The notes beneath the pieces were generated by a model. That model saw nothing but the letters and a program-made list of their open reading frames with translations. It had not been told where the DNA came from and made no database searches. A stretch of 50,074 nucleotides of DNA. Origin: Spirirestis rafaelensis WJT71-NPBG6 (lineage in GTDB: Bacteria; Cyanobacteriota; Cyanobacteriia; Cyanobacteriales; Nostocaceae). The stretch lies in assembly GCA_019359015.1 (NCBI GenBank), contig JAHHID010000060.1, forward strand, positions 1-50,074, in the 5' to 3' direction. The translations under genes and the position numbers were made by a program. Below are positions 15,615 through 24,607 of this stretch, piece by piece. Position 1 is the stretch's first letter, and the number at the start of each line of letters is the position of its first letter.

Positions 15615-17273
15615 ATGGCGAAGCCAATTGAATTTAACCTATTTGCACCATATAACGAAGGAGCAACGTTAATTGCTTCTTTTTCAGATTGGAAAGAAAT
15701 TCCAATGGAAAAAGGCGATGATGGTTATTTTCGTACAACTGTTGAATTAGAAGACGGCGATTATCAATATAAATTCCGCGTTCAGTCAAAATCGTGGTTT
15801 TTTGAACCAGATCAATGGGTGGATGTCACCGATCCCTACGCAACTAACATTGATGAAACAACTGGTAAAGATAATGGAATCGTGCGGATTAAAGATGGTG
15901 AAAGAATTGTTGATACCTATGTGTGGCAAAACGACGATAAACCTTTACCTGCTGACCATGAATTAGTTATTTACGAAATGCACATTGCAGACTTTTCTGG
16001 TGGTGAAGATGACCCTTACGCACGAGGAAAATATAAACACGTTATTGAGAAGTTAGATTATCTCTGTGAATTAGGAATTAATGCTATTGAGTTGATGCCA
16101 CTTAAAGAATATCCTGGTGATTATAGCTGGGGGTATAATCCTCGCCACTTCTTTGCTACAGAATCTAGTTATGGTTCTACAGATGGATTAAAACGTTTAA
16201 TTGACGAGTGTCACGGTAGAGGCATTCGCGTCATCATGGATGGTATTTATAACCACTCAGAAGCATCAAGTCCATTAACACAAATCGACCACGATTTTTG
16301 GTATCATCACGAACCCCGTGACCCTGATAATAATTGGGGACCTGAATTTAATTACGAGCACTACGACGAGAAGTTAGAAACTTATCCTGCTCGGAAATTT
16401 ATCAGTGATTCGGTACGTTATTGGATTCAGGAATATCATACAGATGGTATTCGTTACGATGCTGCACGGCAAATTGCTAATTACGACTTCATGCACTGGA
16501 TTGTTCAGGAAGCGAAAAACGCTGCTAGCATGAAGCCTTTTTACAACATTGCCGAACACATTCCGGAAACTACTTCCATCACGAATGCCGATGGACCAAT
16601 GGATGGATGCTGGCATGATAGTTTTTATCACTGTATATTAGAACATATCTGCGGTGATACATTTGATTTAGAACGCCTTAAAGATGTAATTGACTGCAAG
16701 CGCCAAGGTTTTATGGGTGCTACCAATGTAGTAAATTATCTCACCAACCACGACCACAACCACGTTATGGTCGAGTTAGGAAATCGTGAAATTCTTGATG
16801 AAGAAGCCTTTAGAAGAGCTAGATTGGGAGCGGCTATTCTCATGACAGCAGTTGGCGTACCTTTGATTTGGATGGGTGAAGAGTTTGGGGAGTACAAACC
16901 CAAAACTCAAGAGTCAGCTAAAATCGATTGGACACTGTTAGGTAATGACTTAAATCGTGGGTTGTTTGATTACTATAAAGGCTTAATTAACCTGCGTAAA
17001 GACAATCACGCTCTCTACACAGAAAATATCGACTTTATCCACGAAAATCCAGAGGCAAAGGTGCTAGCTTATAGCCGCTGGAATGGTGAAGGTTCTCGTG
17101 TAGTTGTTGTAGCTAATTTCTCAGAAAATTTCTTGGGCGGCTATCACGTTCCTAACTTCCCTAATGGTGGCACATGGCACGAGTGGACAGGTAATTATGA
17201 TGTCGAAGCTGGTGATGATGGCATTTTGACTGATTTAGGACCATACGAAGCAAAAGTGTTTGTATGGCATTAA
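15615..17273 (+). CDS. GH13 alpha-amylase family enzyme with N-terminal CBM48-like domain (copy 1)
   Basis: The 552-aa enzyme begins with a CBM48/isoamylase N-like beta domain (residues 1 to about 105; LFAPYNEGATLIASFSDW). A GH13 barrel follows with nucleophile D282 (DGIRYDAARQ), acid/base E314 (NIAEHIPE) and transition-state stabiliser D380 (NYLTNHDHNH). A C-terminal beta domain ends the chain. It should act on alpha-glucans such as glycogen or maltodextrin. The layout resembles branching or trehalohydrolase-type enzymes more than secreted amylases, and there is no signal peptide. A close paralog sits at 22929-24599. A strong terminator follows. Confidence 0.9.
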   Translation: MAKPIEFNLFAPYNEGATLIASFSDWKEIPMEKGDDGYFRTTVELEDGDYQYKFRVQSKSWFFEPDQWVDVTDPYATNIDETTGKDNGIVRIKDGERIVDTYVWQNDDKPLPADHELVIYEMHIADFSGGEDDPYARGKYKHVIEKLDYLCELGINAIELMPLKEYPGDYSWGYNPRHFFATESSYGSTDGLKRLIDECHGRGIRVIMDGIYNHSEASSPLTQIDHDFWYHHEPRDPDNNWGPEFNYEHYDEKLETYPARKFISDSVRYWIQEYHTDGIRYDAARQIANYDFMHWIVQEAKNAASMKPFYNIAEHIPETTSITNADGPMDGCWHDSFYHCILEHICGDTFDLERLKDVIDCKRQGFMGATNVVNYLTNHDHNHVMVELGNREILDEEAFRRARLGAAILMTAVGVPLIWMGEEFGEYKPKTQESAKIDWTLLGNDLNRGLFDYYKGLINLRKDNHALYTENIDFIHENPEAKVLAYSRWNGEGSRVVVVANFSENFLGGYHVPNFPNGGTWHEWTGNYDVEAGDDGILTDLGPYEAKVFVWH

Positions 17274-17299
17274 TGTAATGCCGTAGTCGGGTAATAAAG

Positions 17300-17333
17300 G
17301 AAAAAGGGGGGAAATATTTCTCCCCTTTTTTTG
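17300..17333 (+). terminator. Rho-independent terminator after GH13 copy 1
   Basis: Complementary arms AAAGGGGGGAAAT and ATTTCTCCCCTTT end in a run of T. The hairpin lies about 27 bases after the stop codon. Confidence 0.85.
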
Positions 17334-17489
17334 TGAATTCACCTGAAACCTATTATTTTGTCTTAATGTATTCAAACAAAAATATACTATTTTCATAAAA
17401 AATGTATATAGATTTACATATACTTTTGCTTTAAGATATTTATATGAATTTTGACGCTAAAGCATAGCACAAATTACGAAATATTCCTC

Positions 17490-18536
17490 ATGCACAAGAA
17501 TTTATTTGACACTAACATTCAAAATTCCCGCGTTTTATTAACGCCAGAGGAGCTAAAAACAAAATTACCTTTAACACAATCGGCTGAAGAAGCTGTTTTA
17601 AAATTTAGACAGGAAATAGGGCATATTCTCGATTTTCAAGATAGGCGAAAATTCATCGTAGTTGGTCCCTGCTCAATTCATGATACCGAAGCAGCGATCG
17701 CCTATTCCGAAAAACTAAAAACTCTGGCTGAGAAAGTCCAAGATAAACTACTGCTAATCATGCGGGTTTACTTTGAAAAACCCAGAACAACAGTTGGATG
17801 GAAAGGATTAATCAACGATCCCGATATGGATGATTCTTTCCATGTAGAAAAGGGTTTAGTAATGGCACGTACCCTACTATTACAAATTACTGAACTGGGA
17901 TTACCCGCTGGCACAGAAGCGCTTGACCCAATTATACCGCAGTACATTAGCGAATTGATTTCTTGGTCGGCAATTGGCGCACGCACCACAGAATCACAAA
18001 CTCACCGCGAAATGGCAAGCGGACTTTCGATGCCTGTAGGTTTTAAAAACGGCACTGATGGTAATATTCAAGTCGCTTTAAATGCTTTGGAATCAGCTAA
18101 AAGTCCACACCACTTTTTAGGAATTAATCATAAAGGACAGGTTAGCATATTTCAAACTAAAGGAAATGCCTACGGTCATGTTATTTTACGTGGTGGTAAC
18201 GGTCAACCTAACTACGGTGCTGCGAATGTTAAAGAAGTGGAAGAAAACTTAAAAGCAGCAGGTTTATCACCCAGAATTGTCATCGACTGTAGCCATGGTA
18301 ATTCAAATAAAGACTATAGATTGCAGCCTAGAGTTTTAGAGAATGTTATTCAACAAATTGTCGATGGCAATACATCAATAGTCGGTATGATGTTGGAATC
18401 GAATTTGTCTGAAGGAAGTCAATCGATTTCTTCTCAATCAGAAGAATTAAAATATGGCGTTTCTGTAACTGACAAATGTATTGGGTGGGAAGAAACAGAA
18501 AAAATTATCTTGGCAGCACATGCAAAATTAAAGTAA
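17490..18536 (+). CDS. 3-deoxy-7-phosphoheptulonate synthase, AroF/AroG/AroH class (type I-alpha)
   Basis: This DAHP synthase of about 348 aa resembles the E. coli AroG group. It shows VGPCSIHD (PEP binding), RVYFEKPRTTVGWKGL, GARTTESQTHR, ILRGG and the metal-binding IDCSHGNSNKD. It condenses PEP and erythrose-4-phosphate in the first step of the shikimate pathway. ATG 17490 (MHKNLFDTN) matches the family start; a TTG at 17451 would add 13 residues. A second, structurally different DAHP synthase lies at 30789-31847, so this genome has at least two first-step isozymes, possibly with different feedback control. This one is unlinked to other aromatic genes. Confidence 0.95.
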   Translation: MHKNLFDTNIQNSRVLLTPEELKTKLPLTQSAEEAVLKFRQEIGHILDFQDRRKFIVVGPCSIHDTEAAIAYSEKLKTLAEKVQDKLLLIMRVYFEKPRTTVGWKGLINDPDMDDSFHVEKGLVMARTLLLQITELGLPAGTEALDPIIPQYISELISWSAIGARTTESQTHREMASGLSMPVGFKNGTDGNIQVALNALESAKSPHHFLGINHKGQVSIFQTKGNAYGHVILRGGNGQPNYGAANVKEVEENLKAAGLSPRIVIDCSHGNSNKDYRLQPRVLENVIQQIVDGNTSIVGMMLESNLSEGSQSISSQSEELKYGVSVTDKCIGWEETEKIILAAHAKLK

Positions 18537-18585
18537 GAACATAGCCAAAAAGGCGGTAGCAGGACAGCCTATATCATACACAAAC

Positions 18586-18673
18586 GCTCTGCGTGGGAAT
18601 GCATTATAGAGGCTCTGTCTTGACGCAAACGTATCAGGAGGCAGAGCCTCATTTAGACACTCCCATGCAGAGC
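18586..18673. repeat. Nested inverted repeat (GCTCTGCRTGGGA / GAGGCTCTG)
   Basis: Outer arms GCTCTGCGTGGGAATG and CACTCCCATGCAGAGC enclose inner arms GAGGCTCTGTCT and AGGCAGAGCCTC. This is a common non-coding Nostoc-type repeat, located between the convergent DAHP synthase and CphA2 genes. Confidence 0.8.
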
Positions 18674-18735
18674 ATGGGAGCGAGAAAATGGGACCGAGAA
18701 AAAGGCTTAAAGCCTGGGTCATCAGGCTTTGTAGT

Positions 18736-18765
18736 GTAACCGCACCCTTGGTGGGTGTCGGTTAC
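18736..18765. terminator. Hairpin downstream of cphA2
   Basis: GTAACCGCACC pairs with GGTG-TCGGTTAC in a compact stem about 30 bases past the CphA2 stop. It lacks a clean T tract on either strand, so it may be a repeat rather than an intrinsic terminator. Confidence 0.4.
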
Positions 18766-18795
18766 TTTCCGCAACGATGCTCCCCATTGAAAGAG

Positions 18796-20706
18796 TTACA
18801 AAATTGTCCCGATTTCTTTCAAATAAACCCGTGTAAATGGTTCATCTATTCCCAAGGTGTAGTCTTCAATAAAACCCTTACGGCGAATAGAAACGTTATC
18901 TCCTTTCTTAATCACTACAGTAGAACCGTCCAAGACATCTCGTGCGAGTATCATCTCAGTTTCCGTAGGATTATCCAGAACTACCATGTTACTTCCTTGG
19001 TAAAACATCCCCTCATTTTCCCAAGTTTCTTCATCGTACTCGGCAATGAGTAAATCAAGTTTGGGATTACGCAACAAACTTAAAACGTTGCTGTTGTAAT
19101 CTTTGTTCAAGACTTTTTTCGAGCGATTCACAAAAAGTGCATTTTGACAAACAGCACCTATCGTCCAATCTGGGTGTTGCAAAAGAATATGGTCAATCGT
19201 TTCTTGAAGTTCGGAAACTGTGATTTTATTAAAGGTGAGAATTGGTATTCTCGCATCTGTACCCGACTCAAAGAAGGTTTCTAAAATATGAGAAGGTACA
19301 TCAACGCTTTCACCAACGGCAGGATTAAGATGCATTAAAATGCCAGGTGCAGCGTTGATTTCTAAAATGGCAAAGTTGCCTTCTTTCCAAGATTTGTCGA
19401 GACTTTTGGTAATGACATCAATGCCTAAGCAAGTTAATCGAAAGTGTTGGGCAATGTCTTGCGCCAAAATAATATTGTCATCGTGAACTGTGCGTGTGGC
19501 ATCAATGCTCATACCTCCCGCCGAAAGATTGGCGACTTTGCGAAGATAAACTGTGCGACCTTTTTCAATTACGCTGTCTAATGACAAACGCTGTTCGTCT
19601 AAATACAGTTCCATCGCTTCATCGCTTTGAATTTTGCTCATCGGCGAGGTGGGTGTATCCAAACGAGCTGCTTTTCGATTTTCATCGCGAATTAATTCGC
19701 CAATGGTGGAGTGTCCATCACCCACAACTGATGCGGGACGCCGTTCGGTGGCAGCGACAAATCTGCCGTTAACGCACAACAAGCGAAAATCTGCGCCAGA
19801 GATGCTTTTCTCAATAATGATCCGCGTTGGCTCGTTTTCGGGGATCGCTTGCAGTGCTCGCTCATAAGCCGATTCTAGTTCTCTAGAGTCTTGGATATCA
19901 GCGGTTACGCCAATTCCTTTATGACCGACAACGGGTTTTACTGCTACTGGGTAGCCAATTTCTCTGGCTACGCCTAAAGCTTCTCTTTCAGTGGCGACGA
20001 TATCACCTTGAGGTACGGGGAAACCTAAAGTGTTTAAAAATGCTTTGCAGTCATCCTTGCGGGTGGTGAAGTCCGAATCTAGATGAGCATCACAATCAAA
20101 TGTGGTTGCTACCCCACGAACTTGTTTTTTGCCGTAGCCATATTGCATCAATCCTTCTTCCCAGAGATAGAAGCTAGGAATACCTTTTTCGTATGCGGTG
20201 CGTAATAAGGTGTAGACTGTGGGACCGCCATAAACAGATTGGCGAAATCTGTTTTGTAGCATCCGCATTTGCTCTTCAAAAGCAATATCTTCTTTTTGGG
20301 TAATTGCTTCAAACCAATCCCAAACGAAATACAGTACGGATCTAGTCGTGCGTTCGTGCAGCGATTGCACGCTGATTTTTTTGTAATCCGCGTATGGCTT
20401 TACACTCCAACGGTTGAAGTGCAAACCCATATCCAGTTTGCCGACTTCTGCGACGGTGCGAGCAAATAAATCGGCATGGGAATCGTACGTTTGCTCTTTT
20501 ATGTGTGGGTAGCGATCGCCAATAACAGATACATAGTCCTCAACTGGCAAAGGCTGATTATATTCTGTCAGCGCAAAATTAAATATTAGCGCTCCTGTTT
20601 CCAAATAGGGATTTGCTCCCATGTAATGCTTGAAGCCGAAAACATCGAAAACGTCTGTTTTTCTAGCATTGACGCGAACTGCATCGGTGCCTTTTTCTTG
20701 AATCAT
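18796..20706 (-). CDS. cphA2: Cyanophycin synthetase 2 (CphA2)
   Basis: This 636-aa protein has the N-terminal cyanophycin synthetase domain and a full ATP-grasp domain (KPVVGHKGIGVTADIQ, RIIIEKSISGADFRLL, LEINAAPGI). The C-terminal Mur-ligase-like part is short and lacks the second ATP site of CphA1 (about 870-900 aa). This matches CphA2 of N2-fixing cyanobacteria, which re-polymerises beta-aspartyl-arginine dipeptides rather than free amino acids. Termination at 636 aa is thus the family norm, not a truncation. The divergently placed cyanophycinase gene beyond 21.7 kb supplies the dipeptides. CphA1 is not in the window. Confidence 0.9.
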   Translation of the reverse strand: MIQEKGTDAVRVNARKTDVFDVFGFKHYMGANPYLETGALIFNFALTEYNQPLPVEDYVSVIGDRYPHIKEQTYDSHADLFARTVAEVGKLDMGLHFNRWSVKPYADYKKISVQSLHERTTRSVLYFVWDWFEAITQKEDIAFEEQMRMLQNRFRQSVYGGPTVYTLLRTAYEKGIPSFYLWEEGLMQYGYGKKQVRGVATTFDCDAHLDSDFTTRKDDCKAFLNTLGFPVPQGDIVATEREALGVAREIGYPVAVKPVVGHKGIGVTADIQDSRELESAYERALQAIPENEPTRIIIEKSISGADFRLLCVNGRFVAATERRPASVVGDGHSTIGELIRDENRKAARLDTPTSPMSKIQSDEAMELYLDEQRLSLDSVIEKGRTVYLRKVANLSAGGMSIDATRTVHDDNIILAQDIAQHFRLTCLGIDVITKSLDKSWKEGNFAILEINAAPGILMHLNPAVGESVDVPSHILETFFESGTDARIPILTFNKITVSELQETIDHILLQHPDWTIGAVCQNALFVNRSKKVLNKDYNSNVLSLLRNPKLDLLIAEYDEETWENEGMFYQGSNMVVLDNPTETEMILARDVLDGSTVVIKKGDNVSIRRKGFIEDYTLGIDEPFTRVYLKEIGTIL

Positions 20707-21241
20707 TGATTTATATACCCTTGACTAAACACCCTTTAATCTCAATGCTAAGGATAGTGGAGCAAAAAATACCAAAATGCCTAAATTTAAGGAATTTGTA
20801 CTCGACCAACCCGAATACACGCTTGAATTGACTACTGCTGCGTTATTCACAAAGCACTTTCACCCAAATTAGGTATTTACATTTTGCAAAATCCATGACC
20901 CTTACCTGCGTTTCATCAGACTTTCTGACTGTTTGATTGTAGTAAAATTATTCCAGCTAGTGTTTTTAGAGCGATCGCTTTATCTTGGACTCAAAAATAG
21001 AACTCAATATTTCTGCTACACTAACTTATCCCTAATGCCATAGTTGTTCAACTATCTCAGGGCATAGACCATTTATTTTACACACGGATTGATCGCAATA
21101 ACCCCGGCTTTTCTAAGAAACCGCGATTCTGGGGATGAAATTATCGGTCGCCAAATGTATAACCTTTGAAAGGTGCAAACTACACCTCATATTGTTTATA
21201 ACTAATAAGTTATAAAAGAAAAATTTAGGAGACAGCCGAGA
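20707..21241. other. Intergenic region between cphA2 and the 67-aa protein gene
   Basis: This must contain the cphA2 promoter (minus strand) and that of the small gene (plus strand). A 31-codon frame from 20777 (MPKFKEFVLDQPEYTLE) has no known relative and is not called. At 21100-21136 there is a copy of the ACCCCGGCTTTTCTAAGAAA-type hairpin repeat. A GTAN8TAC NtcA motif was not found upstream of cphA2. Confidence 0.4.
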
Positions 21242-21445
21242 ATGAATGGCACAAAAGCTGCTCTTAGAAATGAAGTTAGACAACTTGCTGAAGAAGCATT
21301 TCATCGCAAACTTATTTCCGGTTATGGTGATGGTGCAGACAGCAATGAGTTCCAAATTTTATTCGAGGGCAAACCCAGACATCTCCCCCTAGAACAAGCA
21401 CGTTCTTTTTTAAATGGCTTGCTTTTCAGTAGTTCTATTAGGTAG
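21242..21445 (+). CDS. Small conserved cyanobacterial protein (67 aa)
   Basis: The gene has a Shine-Dalgarno-like TTAGGAG 11 bases before the ATG and a terminator about 75 bases after the stop, so it is a genuine unit. The sequence is hydrophilic with a helical first half (NEVRQLAEEAFHRKLISGYG) and a second half containing FEGKPRHLPLEQARSFL. I recall similar short proteins in Nostoc-type genomes, but no function is assigned. It lies between cphA2 and cphB, so a role in nitrogen storage is possible but unproven. Confidence 0.65.
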   Translation: MNGTKAALRNEVRQLAEEAFHRKLISGYGDGADSNEFQILFEGKPRHLPLEQARSFLNGLLFSSSIR

Positions 21446-21519
21446 ACATTTTACCTTATAAATCTACCCTGAGATGTAAAACTTTTTTACACGATTTAAG
21501 GTGCATCTTATCACATCTT

Positions 21520-21560
21520 ACTCACGATTCGATTTTGGATCGTGAGTCTTTGTTTTTGAT
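21520..21560 (+). terminator. Rho-independent terminator of the 67-aa protein gene
   Basis: Arms ACTCACGAT and ATCGTGAGT are separated by about ten bases and followed by CTTTGTTTTTG. The hairpin insulates the small gene from cphB. Confidence 0.8.
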
Positions 21561-21662
21561 TAAATCGCTATTTTTCCAAATTGATAAGCAAAACTATCAG
21601 TTTTCTTTCTTAAGCTTTATCAGCGTGCCGAAAAAAAATACTACATTTTATATTTAATTTTT

Positions 21663-21703
21663 GTATCTAAATCTACCATATGGATGTTTTTCTACTTTAA
21701 ATT
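21663..21703 (+). promoter_or_regulatory. NtcA-type activated promoter of cphB
   Basis: GTATCTAAATCTAC at 21663-21676 is an exact GTAN8TAC NtcA site. It is followed after 21 bases by TAAATT (21698-21703), which fits the TAN3T -10 box at the spacing of class II NtcA promoters. The predicted transcript would start near 21710, about 37 bases before the cyanophycinase ATG. Nitrogen control of cyanophycin genes by NtcA is established in related cyanobacteria. Confidence 0.65.
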
Positions 21704-21746
21704 GTCGTGTTTTATTAAAAATAACAGACTTAAATCCGGAGGCATC

Positions 21747-22589
21747 ATGGCGGCGACTGAAACCAAACGGCAGTTGGTGATTATTGGCGGTGCAGAAGAC
21801 AAAGAAGGCGATTGCCAGATCCTGCGTGAGTTTGTGCGACGTGCTGGGGGCACCAAAGCCAGAATTGTCATTATGACAGCAGCAACCGAACTGCCAAGAG
21901 AAGTAGGAGAAAATTATATCAGAGTGTTTGAGCGGTTGGGAGCAGAGCAGGCTCGGATAATTGACACGGAAACCCGTGACGATGCGTCTTCATCTACAGC
22001 CTTAGAAGCAGTTGACAAAGCTACAGGCATATTTTTTACTGGAGGAGATCAAGCGCGGATCACCAGCATCCTCAAGGATACCGATCTTGATCGGGCAATT
22101 CACAAACGCTGCGCTGAAGGAATCGTTATCGGCGGCACAAGCGCGGGAGCAGCTGTGATGCCAGACGTAATGATTGTGGAAGGCGACTCAGAGACAAATC
22201 CTCGGATTAACATCGTGGATATGGGTCCCGGTATGGGCTTTCTACCTGGGGTGGTAATTGACCAGCATTTCTCACAGCGCGGACGCTTGGGACGCTTAAT
22301 TTCAGCTTTGCTAATTGAGCCTGCTGTATTGGGATTCGGCATTGATGAAAATACGGCTATGGTTGTTACTGATAACCAATTTGAGGTGGTTGGGCAAGGT
22401 TGTATCACCGTCGTCGATGAATCAGAAGCTACACATAGCAATATTGACGACATTTTGAAAGATGAGCCTTTGGCGGTTTGCGGAGCCAAGCTGCACATTT
22501 TGCCACATGGATACAAGTTTGACCTAAAAACCCGCAAGCCCATCCTAGATAATCAGCCTATGGCAAATGCCTCTGTACCTGTTGGCTAG
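21747..22589 (+). CDS. cphB: Cyanophycinase
   Basis: The ATG at 21747 is preceded by CCGGAGG, a strong ribosome binding site; the open frame extends upstream but without a good start. The 280-aa serine hydrolase (peptidase S51 fold) carries nucleophile S132 in IGGTSAGAA, the position of the catalytic serine in Synechocystis CphB, and FFTGGDQARI. It cleaves cyanophycin to beta-aspartyl-arginine dipeptides in the cytoplasm. Unlike the frequent cphB-cphA1 pair, here it is followed by an amylase-family gene and lies opposite cphA2. The upstream NtcA motif suggests nitrogen regulation. Confidence 0.95.
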   Translation: MAATETKRQLVIIGGAEDKEGDCQILREFVRRAGGTKARIVIMTAATELPREVGENYIRVFERLGAEQARIIDTETRDDASSSTALEAVDKATGIFFTGGDQARITSILKDTDLDRAIHKRCAEGIVIGGTSAGAAVMPDVMIVEGDSETNPRINIVDMGPGMGFLPGVVIDQHFSQRGRLGRLISALLIEPAVLGFGIDENTAMVVTDNQFEVVGQGCITVVDESEATHSNIDDILKDEPLAVCGAKLHILPHGYKFDLKTRKPILDNQPMANASVPVG

Positions 22590-22634
22590 ACTCACTCATA
22601 ATGCACGTGTTCCCCCTCAGGCGCTTTAGGCTGA

Positions 22635-22723
22635 AGCTATACAAACGCTCGTCCGCTTCGGTTCTGCGGACTACGGAAAATTAATGATTTCAGTCTGCCT
22701 CCGCAGGCTTTGCTCGTATAGCT
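22635..22723. repeat. Inverted repeat element downstream of cphB
   Basis: AGCTATAC and GTATAGCT bound an 89-bp block that includes an inner GTCCGC..GCGGAC hairpin and CCTCCGCAGG. It is non-coding and of the type widespread in Nostocales. Confidence 0.6.
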
Positions 22724-22797
22724 GCACCATAAATGTGGGTGTCGGTGATTCCAACGAGTACAAAAATACTAACTTTTAGCAGATTCATAAAAATTGA

Positions 22798-22831
22798 GCG
22801 GGAAGTAATTAACGCTACTTCCCGCTTTTTT
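22798..22831 (+). terminator. Strong rho-independent terminator before GH13 copy 2
   Basis: Perfect arms GCGGGAAGTA and TACTTCCCGC with a 7-base loop are followed by seven T. It closes the cphB transcript about 210 bases past the stop and separates it from the next gene. Confidence 0.92.
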
Positions 22832-22928
22832 GCTTTTTATTATTACTTGAGAAAGAAGATTAATATAACTTAATATTGCAAGATAATTTTCTGGGCAGCA
22901 AGTATAGTAGTTATTTTCAAAGATTCAA

Positions 22929-24599
22929 ATGGCAAGTGTAATTGAATTCGATTTGTTTGCTCCTCGTAACAAAGAAGCAGCTTTAATTGGGTCTTTTTCT
23001 GATTGGGAAGAGATTCCGATGCAAAAAGGGGAAGATGGTTATTTTCGTACTGAAATAGAAATAGAAGACGGTGTTTATGAATATAAATTCCGCATTCAAA
23101 GCAAAAGTCCAAATTTTCAACCAGATGAATGGGTGGATGTAATTGATCCTTACGCCACAGATGTAAATGATGAGAAAAAAGTCGGTATAACGAGAGTCAA
23201 AGATGGTAAGCGAATAGTTGATACTTACGTTTGGCAGCACGACGATAAATTATTGCCAGGAAATCATGAATTAGTAATATATGAAATGCACGTTGCCGAT
23301 TTTACTGGTGGTGAAGTTGACCCTCATAAACGTGGAAAATATTTAGATGCAATTGAAAAGTTAGATTATCTGCGCGAATTGGGAATTAATGCAATAGAAT
23401 TAATGCCAGTAAATGAGTATCCAGGCGATTATAGCTGGGGCTACAAAGTACGGCACTTTTTTGCCACAGAATCAAGCTACGGCTCAACAGAAGATTTAAA
23501 GCGATTTATTGACGAGTGTCATAATAGAAATATTCGGGTTTTCATGGATGGAATTTATAACCATACAGATGAAGAATGCCCGTTAATGCTGATTGATAGA
23601 AATTATTGGTACTACGAACACATGCACTATCCGGAAGACCCGAACAACTATTGGGGACCGGAGTTTAACTATGATAATTATGATGAACACTTAGACGTTA
23701 AACCTGCTTGGAAATATGTTGGGGATGTGGTGCGCTATTGGGTTCAGGAGTATCACATTGACGGAATTCGCTTTGATGCAGTGCGTCAATTAGCTAACTT
23801 TGAATTTTTGGATTGGCTCGCCCAACAAGCGAAAAAGAATACTGCACCGAAGCCGTTTTATAATATTGCTGAAAACATTCCCGATACAAGCAAGGTGACA
23901 GCACCAGAAGGACCGATGGATGCTTGTTGGCATGAAAGTTTTCGCTACTTTATGGTTCCCCACATTTGTGGTGAGACGTTTGAATTAGACCATCTAAAGC
24001 AGATTTTAGACCCGAAACTGCAAGGTTATGCCACCGGGATAAATGTGGTAAATTATTTAGCGACTCACGATCGCGAACATCTATTTAGAGAATTAGGCGA
24101 TCGCGGGATCTTTGATGAAGCTGCATTTGTCCGCGCCAAGTTAGGTGCTGTACTGTTAATGACAGCAATGGGTATACCGATGCTGTGGATGGGTGAAGAA
24201 TTTGGCGAACACAAGCGCAAAAGCGAAACTGTGACTCAGCCGAAAAAAATAGCCTGGGCTTTGCTGGAAAGAGACGAAAATCGCGATTTATTTGAATATT
24301 ACAAAAAACTAATCGCCCTTCGCAAGCAAACTCCAGCTTTGCAAAGCGACAGTATTGAGTTTTTCCACGAAGATGCTGAAGCAAAAGTACTCGCTTACAC
24401 CCGCTGGAATTACCAAGGTTCTCGCATCGTCGTCGTTGCAAATTTCTCTGACCAGAATTTCCCAGAATATCAAATCCCCAACTTTCCAGCGGCTGAATCG
24501 TGGCAAGATTGGTTGACTGAAACTTCTGTAAAAGTTGATGAAGATACTCTAACCACTGAGATAGCGCCATTTACAGCAAAAATATTCGTTTCCCAGTAG
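22929..24599 (+). CDS. GH13 alpha-amylase family enzyme with N-terminal CBM48-like domain (copy 2)
   Basis: This 556-aa paralog of the enzyme at 15615-17273 is collinear over its whole length. The nucleophile is D283 (DGIRFDAVRQ), the acid/base E315 (NIAENIPD) and the third acid D381 (NYLATHDREH). The CBM48-like beta domain occupies the first ~105 residues. It has no signal peptide, so it should work on cytoplasmic glycogen or dextrins. Copy 2 lacks the short insert present near residue 85 of copy 1 but has extra residues near 440. The ancient duplicates bracket the DAHP synthase and cyanophycin genes. Biochemical specificity cannot be read from the sequence. Confidence 0.9.
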   Translation: MASVIEFDLFAPRNKEAALIGSFSDWEEIPMQKGEDGYFRTEIEIEDGVYEYKFRIQSKSPNFQPDEWVDVIDPYATDVNDEKKVGITRVKDGKRIVDTYVWQHDDKLLPGNHELVIYEMHVADFTGGEVDPHKRGKYLDAIEKLDYLRELGINAIELMPVNEYPGDYSWGYKVRHFFATESSYGSTEDLKRFIDECHNRNIRVFMDGIYNHTDEECPLMLIDRNYWYYEHMHYPEDPNNYWGPEFNYDNYDEHLDVKPAWKYVGDVVRYWVQEYHIDGIRFDAVRQLANFEFLDWLAQQAKKNTAPKPFYNIAENIPDTSKVTAPEGPMDACWHESFRYFMVPHICGETFELDHLKQILDPKLQGYATGINVVNYLATHDREHLFRELGDRGIFDEAAFVRAKLGAVLLMTAMGIPMLWMGEEFGEHKRKSETVTQPKKIAWALLERDENRDLFEYYKKLIALRKQTPALQSDSIEFFHEDAEAKVLAYTRWNYQGSRIVVVANFSDQNFPEYQIPNFPAAESWQDWLTETSVKVDEDTLTTEIAPFTAKIFVSQ

Positions 24600-24607
24600 T
24601 AATTATT

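Noticed and set aside
18796-20706. Truncated CphA1
   Set aside because: 636 aa with an intact ATP-grasp and short C-terminal part is the normal form of CphA2, and no frameshift remnant follows.
20777-20872. 31-codon frame MPKFKEFVLDQPEYTLE..
   Set aside because: It has no ribosome site, terminator or recognised relative; it may be chance in an intergenic region.
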